From assembly GCA_029261675.1 (NCBI GenBank), contig JAJDBA010000250.1:1-6044 (forward strand): a stretch of 6,044 nt of DNA, given 5' to 3'. The DNA comes from Nitrospinaceae bacterium (GTDB lineage Bacteria; Nitrospinota; Nitrospinia; Nitrospinales; VA-1). This document shows, piece after piece, positions 5,617 through 6,044 of the stretch. The position numbers were made by a program, and so were the translations under genes. The notes under the pieces are model-generated. The model was not told where the DNA came from and made no database searches. It saw only the letters and a list, made by a program, of their open reading frames with translations. Within the stretch, counting starts at the first letter, position 1; every line of letters starts with the position of its first letter.

Positions 5617-6044
5617 TTAACGCATCGACAGACGATCGTCTTTCACTACGGAAGCGGCTTTCTCTTCTTCCGTAGGTTGAGACGCGGTTTTCACGCCCTT
5701 GGTTGTCGCTTTACCCAACGGCAGGATAGAACGGTCACCTGAAGGCAGAACCTTGAAGTAACCCCACTGACCCGCTTGTTGATAAGGCGTACGAGCGTTC
5801 AACCACAGGTACGTACCAGGGTTCTTGTACGTGCCACCCGCATTGAAGAAGGCTTGGATGTACTCGCCTCCGCCAAATTCTTCAGTGTCGATCATATCTG
5901 AACCTTCTTGATTCAGATGACGCCGCCACTGATGGCCGTCCAAATTGAACATCTGGTTTTGTTCGTTATGAGCACCAAAGATATTGATCATAACGTTATC
6001 CCCTGCATGGGCTTTCAGAGTTGGTGTTGCAGGATCTTGATCTG
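5617..6044 (-). CDS. Multicopper-oxidase-like protein, C-terminal part (5' end outside the window)
   Basis: The frame stays open from the stop at 5617-5619 to the right edge, giving at least 142 residues, so the Met at 5991 is internal and not the start. The visible part is a cupredoxin-like domain: LKAHAGDNVMINIFGAHNEQ, then QMFNLDGHQW, then G-E-Y-I-Q and a P-G-T-Y-L-W strand, ending GQWGYFKVLP. This layout resembles the last domain of large bacterial multicopper oxidases. The classical type-1 copper signature H-C-H-x3-H-x4-M is not visible at the C-terminus, so copper ligands may lie in earlier domains. A polar Lys/Glu/Ala/Thr tail of about 30 residues follows. Sampled stretches are 52-57% GC against 25-40% in sampled phospholipase stretches, which suggests different codon selection or origin. 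Confidence 0.75.
   Translation of the reverse strand, partial: DQDPATPTLKAHAGDNVMINIFGAHNEQNQMFNLDGHQWRRHLNQEGSDMIDTEEFGGGEYIQAFFNAGGTYKNPGTYLWLNARTPYQQAGQWGYFKVLPSGDRSILPLGKATTKGVKTASQPTEEEKAASVVKDDRLSMR

Overview
This is a 6-kb AT-rich bacterial window. The organism looks Gram-negative: three genes encode short, hydrophobic Sec-type signal peptides, and one encodes a Blc-type lipocalin, a family of outer-membrane lipoproteins. The sequence alone does not support naming a genus. There are no RNA genes, CRISPR arrays or recognisable transposases.

Left part (1-2406, + strand): an open frame enters from the left edge and ends at 211. It resembles an internal piece of a GMC-type FAD oxidoreductase cut short. 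A large patatin/cPLA2-like phospholipase (262-2406) follows immediately. Its frame stays open upstream of the first ATG and encodes a signal-peptide-like segment that overlaps the end of the oxidoreductase fragment, so the two genes may have been joined by a rearrangement. The phospholipase also carries a long charged coiled coil near its C-terminus.

Middle (2429-3695): a secreted protein of unknown function on the minus strand is divergent from a Blc-like lipocalin on the plus strand. The 163-base region between them holds two inverted-repeat structures and a plausible promoter for the lipocalin. A phospholipase that could release lysophospholipids lies two genes from a lipocalin whose family binds them, which suggests a membrane-lipid theme but does not prove one.

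Right part (3895-6044): two tandem paralogous secreted proteins (about 159 and 158 residues) of unknown function, each with its own ribosome binding site, end before a GC-rich hairpin. A small Rieske [2Fe-2S] ferredoxin follows. Convergent to it, the C-terminal part of a multicopper-oxidase-like protein runs off the right edge on the minus strand. This last gene is much richer in GC than the rest and ends at a canonical intrinsic terminator. The Rieske protein and the multicopper protein are both redox proteins, but they are convergent and so not one operon.

The most interesting points are the oxidoreductase/phospholipase junction with its displaced signal peptide, the uneven conservation of the tandem secreted pair, and the palindromes in the intergenic regions.
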